From NCBI GenBank assembly GCA_018902385.1, contig JABSSW010000004.1:1116001-1180000 (forward strand): DNA of 64,000 nucleotides, in the 5' to 3' direction. A program made the position numbers and the translations under genes. The notes under the pieces were generated by a model that had not been told where the DNA came from, did not search any database, and worked only from the letters and a program-made list of their open reading frames with translations. Positions 21,800 through 33,770 of the stretch are shown in pieces (within the stretch, counting starts at the first letter, position 1; the number at the start of each line of letters is the position of its first letter). The DNA is from Physcia stellaris. Taxonomy: Eukaryota > Ascomycota > Lecanoromycetes > Caliciales > Physciaceae.

Positions 21800-24700
21800 A
21801 TGGAGGAGAAAAGCTCGGTCATAGATCATCCCAAGAAAAGAAGGAGGAGAAGGCGAGAACCGAATCCGATATCAGCTACACTTGTAGCCCATGACATAAA
21901 GAGTGTATCCGGCATCCTCTCAGCAGACTTATTCGAAAATCTCTTCAAATCTCATCAACAACCTGGGAACAGGCAAGATGAGAGTATAGATACACACTAC
22001 GTTGCGGTCTCGCCACGGTCACTCATTACTCCAAGTCAGATTGACGAAGTTGAATGGAAAATTCTACCAGTCGTGAAAGGAAAAAGTGGTGGAAACGAGC
22101 CTTCTTCGCTGCTAAAGCTTTCGAGGAAGTCCCCACTCCTCGTGTCATTAGCGGAAGCATCAGAAGTCGCATCAGCCCTGAGACGAGATTCTCGGGGATC
22201 ACGAGCCTTGATATACAGATCATTGACGTACAGCCTCTGACATTAGATCTTGTTGTTGTTTCCGTCAATGGTGATGCGTTGGACAAGCATGAAGATGTGC
22301 AGGCAAGATTTGGTGGTGGCTTCCAATTTTCCCAGATCAATGGATCTGCCAGCAAAACCAAGGGCAAAGGCAAGTCCACCTTAAATAAAGACGAAAAGAA
22401 TCCAAGAGCCCAAGAATCGGGAAGCCAGGAGCAACGGCTTACTGTTGCTGTAAAGGATGCACTGGCATCCCTAGCCATAGTCCACCAAGACGATCTACTA
22501 TCACTACCTTTGCCAACCCATCCGATCACTCACGTTCCATTACCACCCGCTAAGATTACTCTGTGTGAGCCTGTCCGTCAAGGACTTATTGCTCCATCCA
22601 CAAGGATAGTAGTCAATCGCGAAGGCCATGCTGCCGAGCCAGGACTGATTGAATCAGCAACGACGACTCAAAATCAAACCGAACACATCATAACAGAGGA
22701 ACAAGATAGCGTTCCGAACGAGCACTTCTATTCTGCCACAGAAGACGATATACATGATTCATTACCCGCGCCGCTACTGGAATCTTCTACCTCAGATGAT
22801 GAAAGCTTGGAAGAAGCGGACACTGGTTCCGACTCTTCAGAGAACGTTGTCTCTATGACTGCTCCGACCTTGGCTACAGTACTTTCTGGGATGCAGTCTA
22901 CTAGGACGGCGGCAACACCGCGCGCCAACGTCCATCGACCTAATGGTATCACGACTCCAGGATCTGTGTACTCAAATTACACTGCCGCAACAACTCGAAA
23001 GGGTATAGCTGCAAAGAGTCGTCTATTTGCATTGAGAGCTCTTTCTAGCAAAATACCGGACACTTTTCTACATCCGAAGCCCCCTGCTGAAGAAGACGAA
23101 GAAGCAAGGATTTTTGTAGATATCAAGCTGCTCCTAAGATTGGGCTGCTTCTCAGGGGACTGGATCAGAGTCACGACCAACCACGCAAACAACCCAGATC
23201 AGTGGGAAGTTGACGCCTTTAGAGACGCTGACAGTCCAGAAGAAGAGTTCAGACCTATGAAGATTTACGGCTTACCATGTCTTACTAAGAAAGTTGCTAC
23301 TGGTAACCGGAAGGAATATGTGTCCAGTAGACGATCTAGCCACCATAACTCGCCCTTTGCTGTTCGTTGCCCGCCAGAGGCCTGGGTGTCACCGTATATA
23401 CTTACTAATTTGGGTAATCCTCAGTCGGTTCGACTGATTCCCCTATCAATTGTATCCAGAGAAAGCATAACCCAAAGTCCCAAGCCTATAACATCTAGGG
23501 TTCTCGGCGCAAAGTTTCCACCCGTCGCGAAGGAATTGACACTGCGTTCTATTTCAACGCCTTTGTCTACGGAATTGACGCTGCAAGACGGTCTAATGGC
23601 TGCAATCAAAGGTCATTTTCAACACAAGCACCGTGTACTACGCCAGGGGGACCTGCTTGCAGTCGCCGTGGATGTGGCTACCAGCAGGCTACTAGCACAA
23701 GCATCATCCGCCCCCGATACCACCGATTCAGATGGTGCGCAACTACTGGCCGTGCATGATGACAATGGAGCCAATAACAAAGCAGGTAGGGGGCCCGCGT
23801 GGTACAAGGTTTCGCAGATTGTATCTGGTGAACTTGACCGGGATCAATGCCTTGAAGACCAAATGACCTGGGGCGGAGTTTTCTCCATTGAGCCTGGAAG
23901 CACGCGTATGGCCGAGGCGGGCAGAGAAACTTCAAAAGTACCAGAGTGTGCAATAGGATGGGAATATTATCTAGGGTTGAAGGTCAACCCCAAACATCCA
24001 GTATCTCCAAATGTTGTAGATAAAGCAACAAGCGTATTACCTAGACCTCGTATCACACCACTTCGGCGACGTCTTCGTGAGCTGATAGCTGCTTCAACTA
24101 GCTCTCGGGCTGTACATCTGAAAATGGACCCCTCGGTCATCCTTCTTCATTCAACACAACGTAATATTGGCAAAGCGATGACGGCTTCGCGAGCAGCGTC
24201 AGATATCGGGAATCATGTCTTTATTATTGATGGCTACGAGCTCGTCGCAGCGGGCGCTGTAGGAGGCGGTGACATTAAGACGGAGGCAGTATTCCAGGCA
24301 AGGGTCGAACGAGCAATGATTTGTGGACCTACATTTACAGTCGTCCTCATCAGACACGTGGAAGCCTTGACGGCTGATCGTATGGTGTCTGCCTTCAAGG
24401 ATGCTATTTCGCAATGTCGCATTGTCATAGCCACGACAACCGAAATTGATAAGATACCTGACGCTATGCGAGGTCTGTTCACGCACGAGATTGAGGTTCC
24501 AGCTCCGGATGAAGGCGAAAGAGAGGATTTGCTGCGAGATATCATCAACGAAAGAGGTGTCAGTATAGGACATGATGTCGATATAGCTGCTTTAGCTGTG
24601 AAAAGTGCAGCTTTAGTTGCTGGCGACCTCGTCGACATCGTCGAACGGGCTGTAGTGGCTCGACAAAAGCGACTTGAAAGTCTTTTGAAGACGAACAAGT

Positions 24701-26052
24701 CATCTGAACATGGAAATGCTGCGCCGCTAATACGTGATATTCTAATATCAGGTGGCCCCAATATTCGATCTGTGACCAGGTCTGACTTTAACTCTGCTGT
24801 TGATGCAGCCCGCAAGAACTTTGCCGACGCCATTGGTGCACCTAAGATTCCTAACGTTGGCTGGGATGATGTTGGCGGTCTCACAAATGTTAAAGATGCG
24901 GTTATGGAGACTATTCAATTACCTCTCGAGCGACCAGAATTATTCGCGAAAGGGATGAAGAAAAGAAGCGGCATCTTGTTCTATGGACCTCCAGGTACAG
25001 GAAAGACATTGCTTGCCAAAGCCATCGCAACGGAGTTTTCTCTTAATTTCTTTTCTGTCAAAGGTCCGGAGCTATTAAATATGTACATTGGAGAATCGGA
25101 AGCAAATGTTCGACGTGTGTTTCAGCGAGCAAGAGATGCTCGCCCTTGCGTAGTCTTCTTTGATGAATTAGACTCCGTGGCACCGAAGAGAGGTAACCAA
25201 GGTGACAGTGGCGGTGTCATGGACCGGATAGTGTCCCAGCTTCTTGCCGAGCTAGATGGGATGAGTGACGGCGACGAGGGTGCACGTGGTGGTGTTTTCG
25301 TCATAGGTGCAACTAATCGCCCAGATCTTCTTGACCAAGCCCTATTGCGGCCAGGTCGTTTTGACAAGATGCTGTACCTTGGTGTGGCTGACACCCACGA
25401 TAAGCAGCTTACAATCTTGGAGGCACTGACTCGCAAATTTACTCTTGACCCACGTCTCAATCTAAGAAGGGTGGCAGAGAGTCTTCCTTTCACCTACACA
25501 GGTGCAGATTTGTATGCTCTCGCATCAGATGCGATGCTCAAAGCCATTACTCGCCAAGCCGATGCCGTAGACGGCAAAATCAAAGCACTACCCGATGGAC
25601 CGGTAACGACCGCCTATTTCTTCGACCATCTTGCCACGGAGGATGATATTGCAGTAACGGTGACAGAAGTAGACTTTGAAGCAGCAAAGAAGGAGCTGGT
25701 TGGAAGCGTGAGCGCCAAGGAGCTTGAGCACTATTCACGTGTGCGGGCAGCGTTTGAAGGCGTTGAAGAAAAGAAGGGCAGGGCTAAGAGGAGCTCGCAT
25801 TCTCTGATACCGGAGCCAGTACGTGGTCCCATGCCCACGAGGTCAAAGGACAAAAAGAGACTGGCCGACACAAAACCAATGGGTACAATTATCTCTGCAG
25901 ACGGGTCAAAGGGGAAGTCGAGGCACTGGGGCAGCAGCGACGAAGATGACGATGAAGCCTACATTACAAGCAATGATTTCCAAGCAACCCCTGAGAAAGT
26001 CAGCAGAGGCGGGCCAGGATCTTTGAGAGATGAAGAATCAATGTACGAGTAA
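21800..26052 (+). CDS. PEX6: Peroxin-6, AAA ATPase of peroxisome import (about 1417 aa)
   Basis: PEX6 with PEX1 forms the heterohexamer that pulls ubiquitinated PEX5 from the peroxisomal membrane. The start at 21800 gives the typical basic leader PKKRRRRRREP and GILSADLFENLF. The second AAA domain is complete: GWDDVGGL, Walker A GPPGTGKT, Walker B VVFFDELDS, the arginine-finger region ATNRPDLLDQALLRPGR. The first AAA domain is degenerate, without a Walker A, as usual for PEX6. The N-terminal frame must change to the main frame between 22054 and 22240. No good intron fits; one missing base at the G4 run 22194-22197 would join RRDSRG to ITSLDIQIIDV, which matches the family. Identity is firm, the junction is not. 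Confidence 0.92.
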
Positions 26053-26731
26053 GGCATGATGAGCAATGCACGTGCCCCCTTTTTTCTTCACTGTACAGTA
26101 TGTAGTTGTCATGCTCGGTCGGGCTTTGAGTTTCGATGTATATTCTTTGACCTGCTGTCTCTACTGTTCATGTGCCTCCTAGACACAGCAGTGATTAGAT
26201 CAATACCAGTGACATTGTCCAATTGATAACGATAGAACTGGTGACAGCTTCCAAAAGGGGGCTCAGAACGTCATCCCACATTCCAGCGGCAGTGGCGTGG
26301 AGCTAATGACGGGCGTTAACCCTAATTCGGCGACGGCCCTGTCGATCAAAATCAATTGCTGCTGGACTGTTGATCATTATGATCAACCTTCCTGAAATTC
26401 CAGCGGTTGGAGCCCCTTGCGTCGTCGCTGCCCAAGGACGAGAGGCCAGCCATGTTTCAAATAATTGGGCTTGCCCAGGAGGCAGGAGACAACAATCCTA
26501 CCCCGTTCTCGCCATACTCGCCGCATTCTTCGGCCATTCCGTCCCGGGCTTCGAGCAAACAATCACTGCATCATTCCTCCACTACTTAACATCAGGAGCG
26601 ACTTTCAAGTCTATTCACAACTGTCCGAAAACATCCACTGGGAAAGCGTTTATTGACCTTCTCGTGCTTGCTGAAGGAGTTATCGCGGCGAATCCGAGCC
26701 TTCCAGTCATTTCCTCTTGGCCGTCACTCCA
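26053..26731. other. Spacer between PEX6 and the wall-protein gene
   Basis: About 680 bp with no supported gene; contains the PEX6 3' flank and the presumed upstream region of the wall-protein gene. Confidence 0.4.
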
Positions 26732-27340
26732 ATGGCCCCAACAGTCCGTATTTTCATTTCGACCTTCTTGCTATTTACCGCCCGGCCTCTAGTCGCCGAA
26801 TATCAAGTCTCCCAGATCAGCGATGGCCAAGTCCAAGTAGGTTCCGCTACAAAACTCGCTCCTATTGAAGGCACATCCACGACCTCGGAAACCTCCACTG
26901 CTTCAGCTATTTTTTCAGTCACGGCGCTCAACAACACGGCTGCAGTCGCCGCTCCTTCCTCAAGCACTGGCAGTGCCCTCCCGACATCCATCCTCTTGGC
27001 TGCTCCTGCTGGCGCCCCCGGAGCAGCGAGTAATTACACTGGGTTGCAGACGGTCGCCGAAGGCAGCTTTCCTACACCACATGTTCCTATTCCCGTCAGC
27101 GGTACTCCAACGCCACTTCTGGGTGGGCTCAACGGGACTGGTGCAGCGGCGACAAATGGGCCTGCTGGCCTGACTACACTGGCGCCTACTGGGACGAGTG
27201 GTGGAGACGAATCACCAAGTAGCACATCGACGGAAGGACCTTTAGCTGCAACTGGGGCTGCTGTGAGGATCAGTCATATTGGCGGCTGGAAAGAAATGGT
27301 TGCTGCTGGTGCAGTGGCATGGCTTGTTGGCAGGCTATAG
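26732..27340 (+). CDS. GPI-anchored cell-wall protein with one PIR-like motif (202 aa)
   Basis: The ATG at 26732 begins a clear signal peptide (MAPTVRIFISTFLLFTARP, then LVA) and the mature part opens with VSQISDGQVQV. That is close to the PIR repeat (SQ-x-x-DGQ-x-Q), whose glutamine forms an alkali-labile ester with beta-1,3-glucan. The middle is Ser/Thr/Ala/Pro-rich with N-glycosylation sequons (NNTA, NYTG, NGTG). The end is a small-residue region and a hydrophobic tail (MVAAGAVAWLVG) as for GPI attachment. No intron. The role as a structural wall mannoprotein is inferred from these features; homology beyond the motif was not recognised. Confidence 0.72.
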   Translation: MAPTVRIFISTFLLFTARPLVAEYQVSQISDGQVQVGSATKLAPIEGTSTTSETSTASAIFSVTALNNTAAVAAPSSSTGSALPTSILLAAPAGAPGAASNYTGLQTVAEGSFPTPHVPIPVSGTPTPLLGGLNGTGAAATNGPAGLTTLAPTGTSGGDESPSSTSTEGPLAATGAAVRISHIGGWKEMVAAGAVAWLVGRL

Positions 27341-27720
27341 GGAAGACGTTTGGCAAAAGCCATGTAGTCTATTTGCGAGGGCAAGGTTCGCCACTCGAGG
27401 CACTTAGATTTTGGAGGTCTCTCCATGGTTGGGAGACAGTCAGAGATTCGACCACCCAGCAGCCTGGGCAGGTATATCCAGATTTGAATAATGTTTATCT
27501 TAACTTGGGCTTTTCTCGAAATTCCCGAACGCGTGGCTTTCTTCTTCTCCAATGTCTTCTCCAACGTCCCTTTCACAAATTGTGTCTTCCTCTAATTCGG
27601 TCCAGTCTCGGCATCCGAGGCGTTAATCTTACAAGTTTGGGTCTGCACACTTGTTTGGAATGCACAACAAGAGGGGAATGTAACCTGCGACACCTTCCTA
27701 TAAATATCCCCCATCAAAGG
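27341..27720. other. Short spacer
   Basis: 380 bp without a gene between two secreted-protein genes on the same strand; it must contain a terminator and the next promoter. Nothing distinctive seen. Confidence 0.35.
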
Positions 27721-29002
27721 ATGAAGATTATCAAGCCCATCATGATTCTACTTTGCTGGACGTCCTTAGCCTTCGCTACTGTTACATCGCTCATCATATC
27801 TTCGACATCTACAAATGGTAGCGTTATTGACATTGTTACAGTAGTAATCACGCGAAGACGGGACACTTGTGCTTCAAGGTATGTACTGATCTCTTCTATT
27901 GTATAGTCCTCCAAGTCTCGAGGAAGCGGTCCTTACGTCAACGATAGCCTTTCCTATAATACATTGCAATCTTTGCAACACTACCTTATATAAAGTGAAA
28001 CTTGAAATAAGTAGCATGCTGATCTCGACCTACGTGTCTAGCTTATTTCGAGATCTCTTCTTTGACAATCGCTCTTCACCAGCCGCCTCAATACCCTTTT
28101 TGACATCGACTCCTTCGGAAATACTCTCTTTGGCATCGACTCCTTCGGTTATATTGTCGTCTACAACGATCACGAGCTCATTATCGTCTGAGCTTTCGCC
28201 GACATCGCTAGACTACACATCAGATGCTATTGACGATACCATTACGTCTTCTTCAATTAATACTGATTATCTTCCAACGACTTCTTCAACTCTCTCATCA
28301 CCTTCAACTGTCAGCTCTTTGGAGTCTGAGGGCTCTCAAACACCACTAAGCTACTCATTAGACACTACTTTCAACACCATTGCGTCTTCGTCAACTGATA
28401 CAGAATCTTCCTCCACAACTTCTTCACCAGTCAGTGACTCTACTGATGGTTCTATTCCTTGCGGCTCCTCGCAAAGATTCAGTCTCCTAGCAAAAACGCT
28501 GTATCTCGGAAGCAACAATACTTATGCCTTCTTCAGCGAGTATACAAATGACCTGCACATCGGTGGGACCAGTTTGGACACTGCCGCCATCTTCTATCTC
28601 GATTCCGCTTGTCGTTTGATCGTTGACAGCAAGATCCAGAAAGGGAATGTTGCAAGCCAAGGGCAAAACTTTAAAAGTAATCACGTCTTCTTCATCCCTC
28701 TCGAAACCGTAGAGCATATTGCCACGTGTAATATTACTGGAGGTCAGCTATTCTGCTCCTGCGAGAATCATACCGACTTTGTTACGACTGACGGCACGAC
28801 TGGTCCTGAACGTGGCTATGTCCAGCTTGGTGTAAGTTCTGTCTGTTTGATGGCTTCTAATCGAATGGCATACTCATACTGATCATGATAGCGGGATGGC
28901 CGGAGCTCCTCCCTGGGATATTACGACCTTCAACTGGAGGTCGTGCTGAATCCAGCGGTGTCCACGCCTACAAACATATCAAATCCTCCACAGAGATTTT
29001 GA
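27721..29002 (+). CDS. Ser/Thr-rich secreted protein of unknown function
   Basis: Exon 1 (from 27721) encodes a signal peptide MKIIKPIMILLCWTSLAFA and a start typical of fungal Ser/Thr-rich surface proteins (TSLIISSTSTNGSVIDIVTV). The central part (to 28831) is a Ser/Thr mucin-like stretch with an imperfect internal duplication, then a more globular domain with paired cysteines (CGSSQRFSL, CNITGGQLFCSCENHT). A 60-bp intron (28832-28891) leads in phase to the last exon (RDGRSSSLGYYDLQLEV) and a stop at 29002. Between exon 1 and the middle exon the only phase-consistent GT-AG pair gives a 28-bp intron (27879-27906), unusually short, so that join is uncertain. I do not recognise the globular domain. 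Confidence 0.6.
28197..28435 (+). repeat. Imperfect coding tandem duplication
   Basis: Two diverged copies, roughly 130-145 bp apart, encode LDYTSDAIDDTITSSS..TTSS and SYSLDTTFNTIASSS..TTSS in the Ser/Thr-rich part of the secreted protein. Just upstream (about 28105-28150) a shorter repeat encodes STPSEILSLA then STPSVILSS. Such repeats commonly expand and contract in fungal surface proteins. Confidence 0.55.
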
Positions 29003-29916
29003 TAGGCTCAGGCATGTCCACAACCACGACGTCTCGACACTTTACTACATCGAGCATCGCACCGATGAGTAAATCCCCATCAAACAGTACCTCGTGTCGC
29101 AGTTCTAGAACAGGCACCACATCTTGCCAGGCGTTGTCCCCGATGTTCTGGAATGCTTTCGTTCATGACAGAAGCTCAGCAAATTGTTCTACACGACAAT
29201 TGGCGGATAATGCTAAATTTACCTGCTGCAGATGTTTCACCTCCACACTACCCGTCCGTTACATTTATTCGCCTATCTGTTTCATGTTCACCATGTCCCC
29301 GAAGCTTAACCTCCAAACTCCAAACGAGACGGTTTCGTTCTCCATCTAGGCAGGCGATTTGTGCGCATCTTTCTTTCAGTCCAAATATAACATTTTGCTG
29401 CAAGGCACGACTTATCTTTAACCTGCTGCAAGGCACCCGACGGTCTGTCCCGTCACTCGTCTAGATCTCTCCGTGACCGTAACATGATCCACAAGCTGAC
29501 AGCATGGAAACACCCCTACTATATCAGTGGTTGGTATTATTTGAACGTTTCCTTTTCTCAGATTTCATTCCGATTGGAGCACTCATATATTCGCTTTCTT
29601 CAGTTTCATTCTTTGGCTGTCTCTTCTTTTGATGGATAGTATCGCTGTTCATGCGCATGCTAGGCTCTCTCATTTGTCTCTCATAAACGTAGGAGACAGG
29701 TGAGATATCACATACGTGAACCCTGCACGAAGGGCAATTGTGCGAAGGGGAGGCGTTTTGTCCGGTCGCCAGTCAGCTTTCGGCCCATCATACCAGACTT
29801 TGAAGAACATGCAGTGCAGGTAGCAAACAGGGCAACCCAATCAAGCTTGCAACCCATACGCGTGACCTCGACCCTCTATCCTCAAACCTCATCTCCCGTG
29901 GGAAATCATTCCCACC
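29003..29916. other. Spacer before the copper-oxidase gene
   Basis: About 910 bp with no supported gene. A 14-bp direct repeat (core CTGCTGCAAGGCAC, first copy off by one base) occurs twice between 29390 and 29435. Confidence 0.4.
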
Positions 29917-32035
29917 ATGAGGCTCGCTCAGCATCTGGTACGTCCAACGCTCGCTCACCAACTCAACCCCCCCACCACACAGAATCCTAACAAGCTCCAG
30001 ACATGCCTAACATCCCTAACCAGCAGCGCACTGGCCATCGGCTTCCGAACCATCGGCTCAAGCGGCTGCGCAGCACAAATGGTCTTCATCCCCCCCAACA
30101 CCACAACCGCCATCTTCCTGGACAACTACCACCTCAACTTCGGCGGGCCCGGCGTAGACCTCCAAACCGGCGCCCACTCGCGCACATCCTACCTCTACCC
30201 CGGCACCGCGGAGTCCGTCTTTGGCACAGAGTTCGATCTGCTGACTAATACACTGAGACCTTTGCGTCCCTTGAGCAACACGTTTTGCTCCGCGGGCGCG
30301 TTCTACAAGGATGGCACGCTCGTCAACCTCGCAGGCGCGGAGGCGCAGGCCGGGGCGGGCGTGCAGCAGGGCTTTAACAAACTCCGTACCTACGCGCCTG
30401 GGCCGTGCGAGGGGGATTGCGCTCAGGATTGGAGCGAGCAGAGCGCGAGGCTGCAGCGGTGGAGGTGGTATCCGTCCGCGCAGACGCTGGTGGACGGCAG
30501 TGTCGTGGTGGTGGGGGGATCGAGGGCTGGTGGCCTGGTTGTGAACCAGGCGAGCGTCAATGAGCCTACTTATGAGATTGTGAGTCAGGATGGGAGGCAT
30601 CCGCGGCCGCCTGTCGCGTTGCCGGTGCTGAGGTTCGGTGAGACGATGGACGATGTACCGGGGAAATCGTACAATTTGTATCCGATCTGTGAGTTTTTTC
30701 TTCCATTGTCCCTATCTCTTGCTATTCCCAGGTCTGGGGAACGAACAACCTCTTCCAAGGGCGAAAGCGGAGCGCTGATATGTGGGTGGAAGTGCACCTC
30801 CTCCCCAATCCCGCTGGCGCAAATCACATCTTCACCGTCGCGGGGAACCAGACTGTTATCTGGGATTACACGGCCGATAAGCTCGTCAAGACTTTACCGG
30901 ACACGCCGCTTCACCCGCGGACGTTCCCCTCGTCCGCAACCTCGGTGCTGCTACCTCTTCGTGCGCCTGATTATAAGGCGAATATCCTTCTCTGTGGCGG
31001 CTCTTCGGGGGATATGCCGAACCCGAAGGCGCTACAGGACTGCTACACCATCAATGCCTGCAGCGACACCCCCGAATGGGCGGTCACAGACGTCTTGCCC
31101 AACGGACCGCAGACCATGTCTGTGAGTTTCCTCAAACACTCTTCACGGGTAGTCAACCGTTGACCACGCATTCCTCACTGACTCAACCCCCTACAGGACG
31201 GCGTCCTCCTCCCAGACGGCACAGTCCTCATCCTCAACGGTGCCCGCCACGGCTCCGCAGGCGGCTTCATGGCCGACCACCCCGTCCTCAAGCCCCTCAT
31301 CTACAACGCCTCCGCCCCCTCAGGCGCCCGCTTCACAACCCTACCCTCCACCGCCATCCCGCGCCTGTACCACTCCACCGCCATCCTGCTGCCCTCGGGC
31401 GAGGTGCTCGTCGCAGGCTCCAATCCCTCGGTCGGCTATAGCTCCACCGGAGCCGTGGACGTGGCCACTTGGCCGCATTTCTGGAATGCGGGCCATAGGG
31501 CGAAGCTCGTGCAGCAGCAGGCCAAGGCGTCGAGGTATCCGACCGAGTATAGGGTTGAGATCTTCGCGCCGGGGTATATGGCTGCGAGGCAGAGGCCGAG
31601 GATTGAGTCCTCGTGGTGGTATGTTAGGTATGGAGCGACTTTTGAGGTTAGGGCGCGTTTGGGCGGGAGAGCTTTGAGGGGTGTTACGGAGATTTCGTTG
31701 GTGGGGTCCGGGTTTCGGACGCATGGGGTGGGCATGGGGCAGAGGATGGTTGTGTTGGAGTTTAGCGGTATGTGTCTTCTGGTTTCAGGTTCGATTGGTG
31801 TGCCATGTCGTGGGGGAGCACTGACGTTTGTGGGCTTGACTTTAGGGGATGGGTCGACGTTTATGGTGAAGGCGCCTAGAGATGGCAGCGTCATGCCTCC
31901 GGGGGTTTACATGCTGTTCGTGACGAATAATGGCATTCCGTCCGTTGCGGAATGGGGTACGTAGCTCTGACTTTGTCCGTACTTTGGAGCTAGCATACTA
32001 ACTTGAGAGCTTCTATAGTCCAGCTTGGGCGATGA
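29917..32035 (+). CDS. Glyoxal-oxidase-like copper radical oxidase
   Basis: Extracellular Cys-Tyr radical copper oxidase (glyoxal/galactose oxidase superfamily) that oxidises aldehydes or alcohols to make H2O2. Introns resolved in phase: 30689-30792, 31122-31196, 31768-31845 and 31957-32018 (the last has a TACTAAC branch site). Active-site landmarks are all visible: SNTFCSAG with the cross-linking Cys, RWRWYPSAQ with its Tyr, RLYHSTA with Tyr-His, and GFRTHGVGMGQR with the second copper His. The kelch-type propeller is followed by a DUF1929-like C-terminal domain ending VAEW-VQLGR. The N-terminus is unclear: MRLAQHL is followed by a donor GTACGT, and a 45-bp or slightly longer intron there would produce a better signal peptide. 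The first resolved intron ends in AAG, not CAG/TAG. Confidence 0.88.
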
Positions 32036-32385
32036 ACCTAGATGTTCCACTCCGTGCTTGCTTAGCTGCCGAAGGTTTGAACGAAGCTCCACAATTTTGG
32101 CCTAATGGCCAGAGCCTGGTATCTTGAGATGGCATCATCGAGAAAGACCGGATGGACTAAGAGACAGGAATGCCTCTCTTATGAGAGGAACCTAAGTTCC
32201 CTCGTCGCCAACCTCTGAATCTCACCGCTCATGTTAGCAACCATCGACTACCCGATTCAGGAAGTACTAGAACGTACTCGGCTGCTCAATTGGTAGCCGA
32301 CAGTCGAGAAGTCTCGAATTTACTCTCAGACTTGGCCTACACTGGACGACGATTTGCTTTGCACCAGATCCCGCTTTGTTCCCTA
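32036..32385. other. Convergent 3' spacer
   Basis: 350 bp between the stops of two convergent genes. No feature seen. Confidence 0.4.
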
Positions 32386-33714
32386 TCATGACGTATCCAT
32401 AGACTGTGGTTGATGACTTTCGGGCAGGCTTTCTTCGGTTGCCTTGACCGTTAGCTCTTCGATCTGTTGGGACTCTTCCGGCGGAGATAGAGGCTGCAGC
32501 AACGTCAGCAGCCCCGGGTCGAAAGGTCCATCGTCCTCAATGAAGGCTCTATCTTCACTATTAGGTTCGGAGTCGATGGATTCTGGTCCCGAACTGTCCG
32601 AGTCTGCAGGCTCGTAATGGTGGTAGTACAAGAGCTTGATGCGAAAAGCAGAGGACCAGGGTACCTAATATCCACTGATCAGCGGTCACAGAGAAAAGAA
32701 GAAAGAGAGGGTTGGAGAGAGGCGTACATCTGGATCCACCTGGCAGTGACACTGCCCCTCTTTCTTGCTATTGGCCTCCACCTCCCAAAGACAAGTCGTA
32801 CACCTCCACACCCCATCGTTCTCATCCCAAGCCATCTTACCCGCCGCCGACCCTCCATCATGCTGGTCTCCACCTCCAGCACATTCAGAGCACGGGCCCT
32901 CAAGTCCATCATGGCACTCATCGCAAAACATCGAGCAACTACCAGACTGAACATCTATCCCACAGATTCGGCAGGGATTGATCGTATCCCCGTTCGGACA
33001 CTTCCCTTCCACTAGCCGCTCAAAGCACTCCTCACAGCGCCAGCCTTCCCCATCCCAGTATTTGCCGCCGATCGGCACAGAAAAGTCGGATTCTGTGGAA
33101 GCGTCCCCGCCAGAGGATACGTCGAAGCCCGTGGAGGCGGTTTTCCCGGAGGCGAAGGAGGCGTTTTCATCTGGTGATGAATAGATGTCGTCGGAACTGC
33201 CGGCGTTGTCTGGGGTCGACTCTCCAGATGATGAGGATGACGACACTACATCTGCTGTAGTTGCGGCGGCGGCGGTAGGCAGAGGAGAAGAGACAGCAGT
33301 TATTGGAGAGAGCGCTACGGTTGGCTCGGTTTCTTTGTTTTGCTGTTCATCATTCTGACCTAGCTGATCCACAGATTCGTCTTTCGGTGGACTCGGCTGT
33401 GCGGCCAATATTGAGACATTCTCCTCGGTGAGATGGGGCACCATAGTGAGGATGAAGGCGAGTAGAGAGGATTCCCGGTGTCTTGAGATGAGTGCAAGAG
33501 CTTTGGTGCACCAGTGTAAGTTCACCTGTCGTTGAACTGTGTATTCTTTGTGAAAGCTAGCAACAACAGCGGCGTCAGAGATTGAGGTGTCCGTGATCTT
33601 AAGATGACGGTAAGCTTGTGGAAGAGTGAAGTCTATGATGCCTATGTCTAAGGCCGATACGCAGTTCATGCTAAGCTGCGGATGGGGCTCCGGAGAATTT
33701 GGGTTCGAGGTCAT
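32386..33714 (-). CDS. Cysteine-rich zinc-binding-like protein of unknown function (421 aa)
   Basis: Two exons, 33714-32728 and 32664-32386, with a 63-bp GT-AG intron and exact phase. The N-terminal ~110 residues form a compact domain (DIGIIDFTLPQAYRHLKI, HWCTKALALISRHRESSLLA). A long acidic/Ser linker follows. Then comes a row of CxxC pairs spaced like zinc ribbons: WRCEECFERL, CPNGD, CRICGID, CSMFCDECHDGLEGPCSEC, and WRCTTCLWEVE. The C-terminus is acidic. I could not name the family; the cysteine spacing suggests several bound zincs and protein or nucleic-acid binding, but this is inference. Confidence 0.75.
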
Positions 33715-33770
33715 ATTTGGTATTAATGATATTGAGAACCGGAGAGGTGAGCGGTTGAAACCGCCCAGTA

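Noticed and set aside
30058-30600. Long minus-strand frame opposite the copper oxidase
   Set aside because: Mirror of a GC-rich coding exon; no domain.
30732-30792. In-frame exon part (VWGTNNLFQGRK) after a CAG in the copper oxidase
   Set aside because: Phase from the previous exon does not fit; the AAG acceptor at 30792 restores the family sequence YNLYPI-L-HLLPN.
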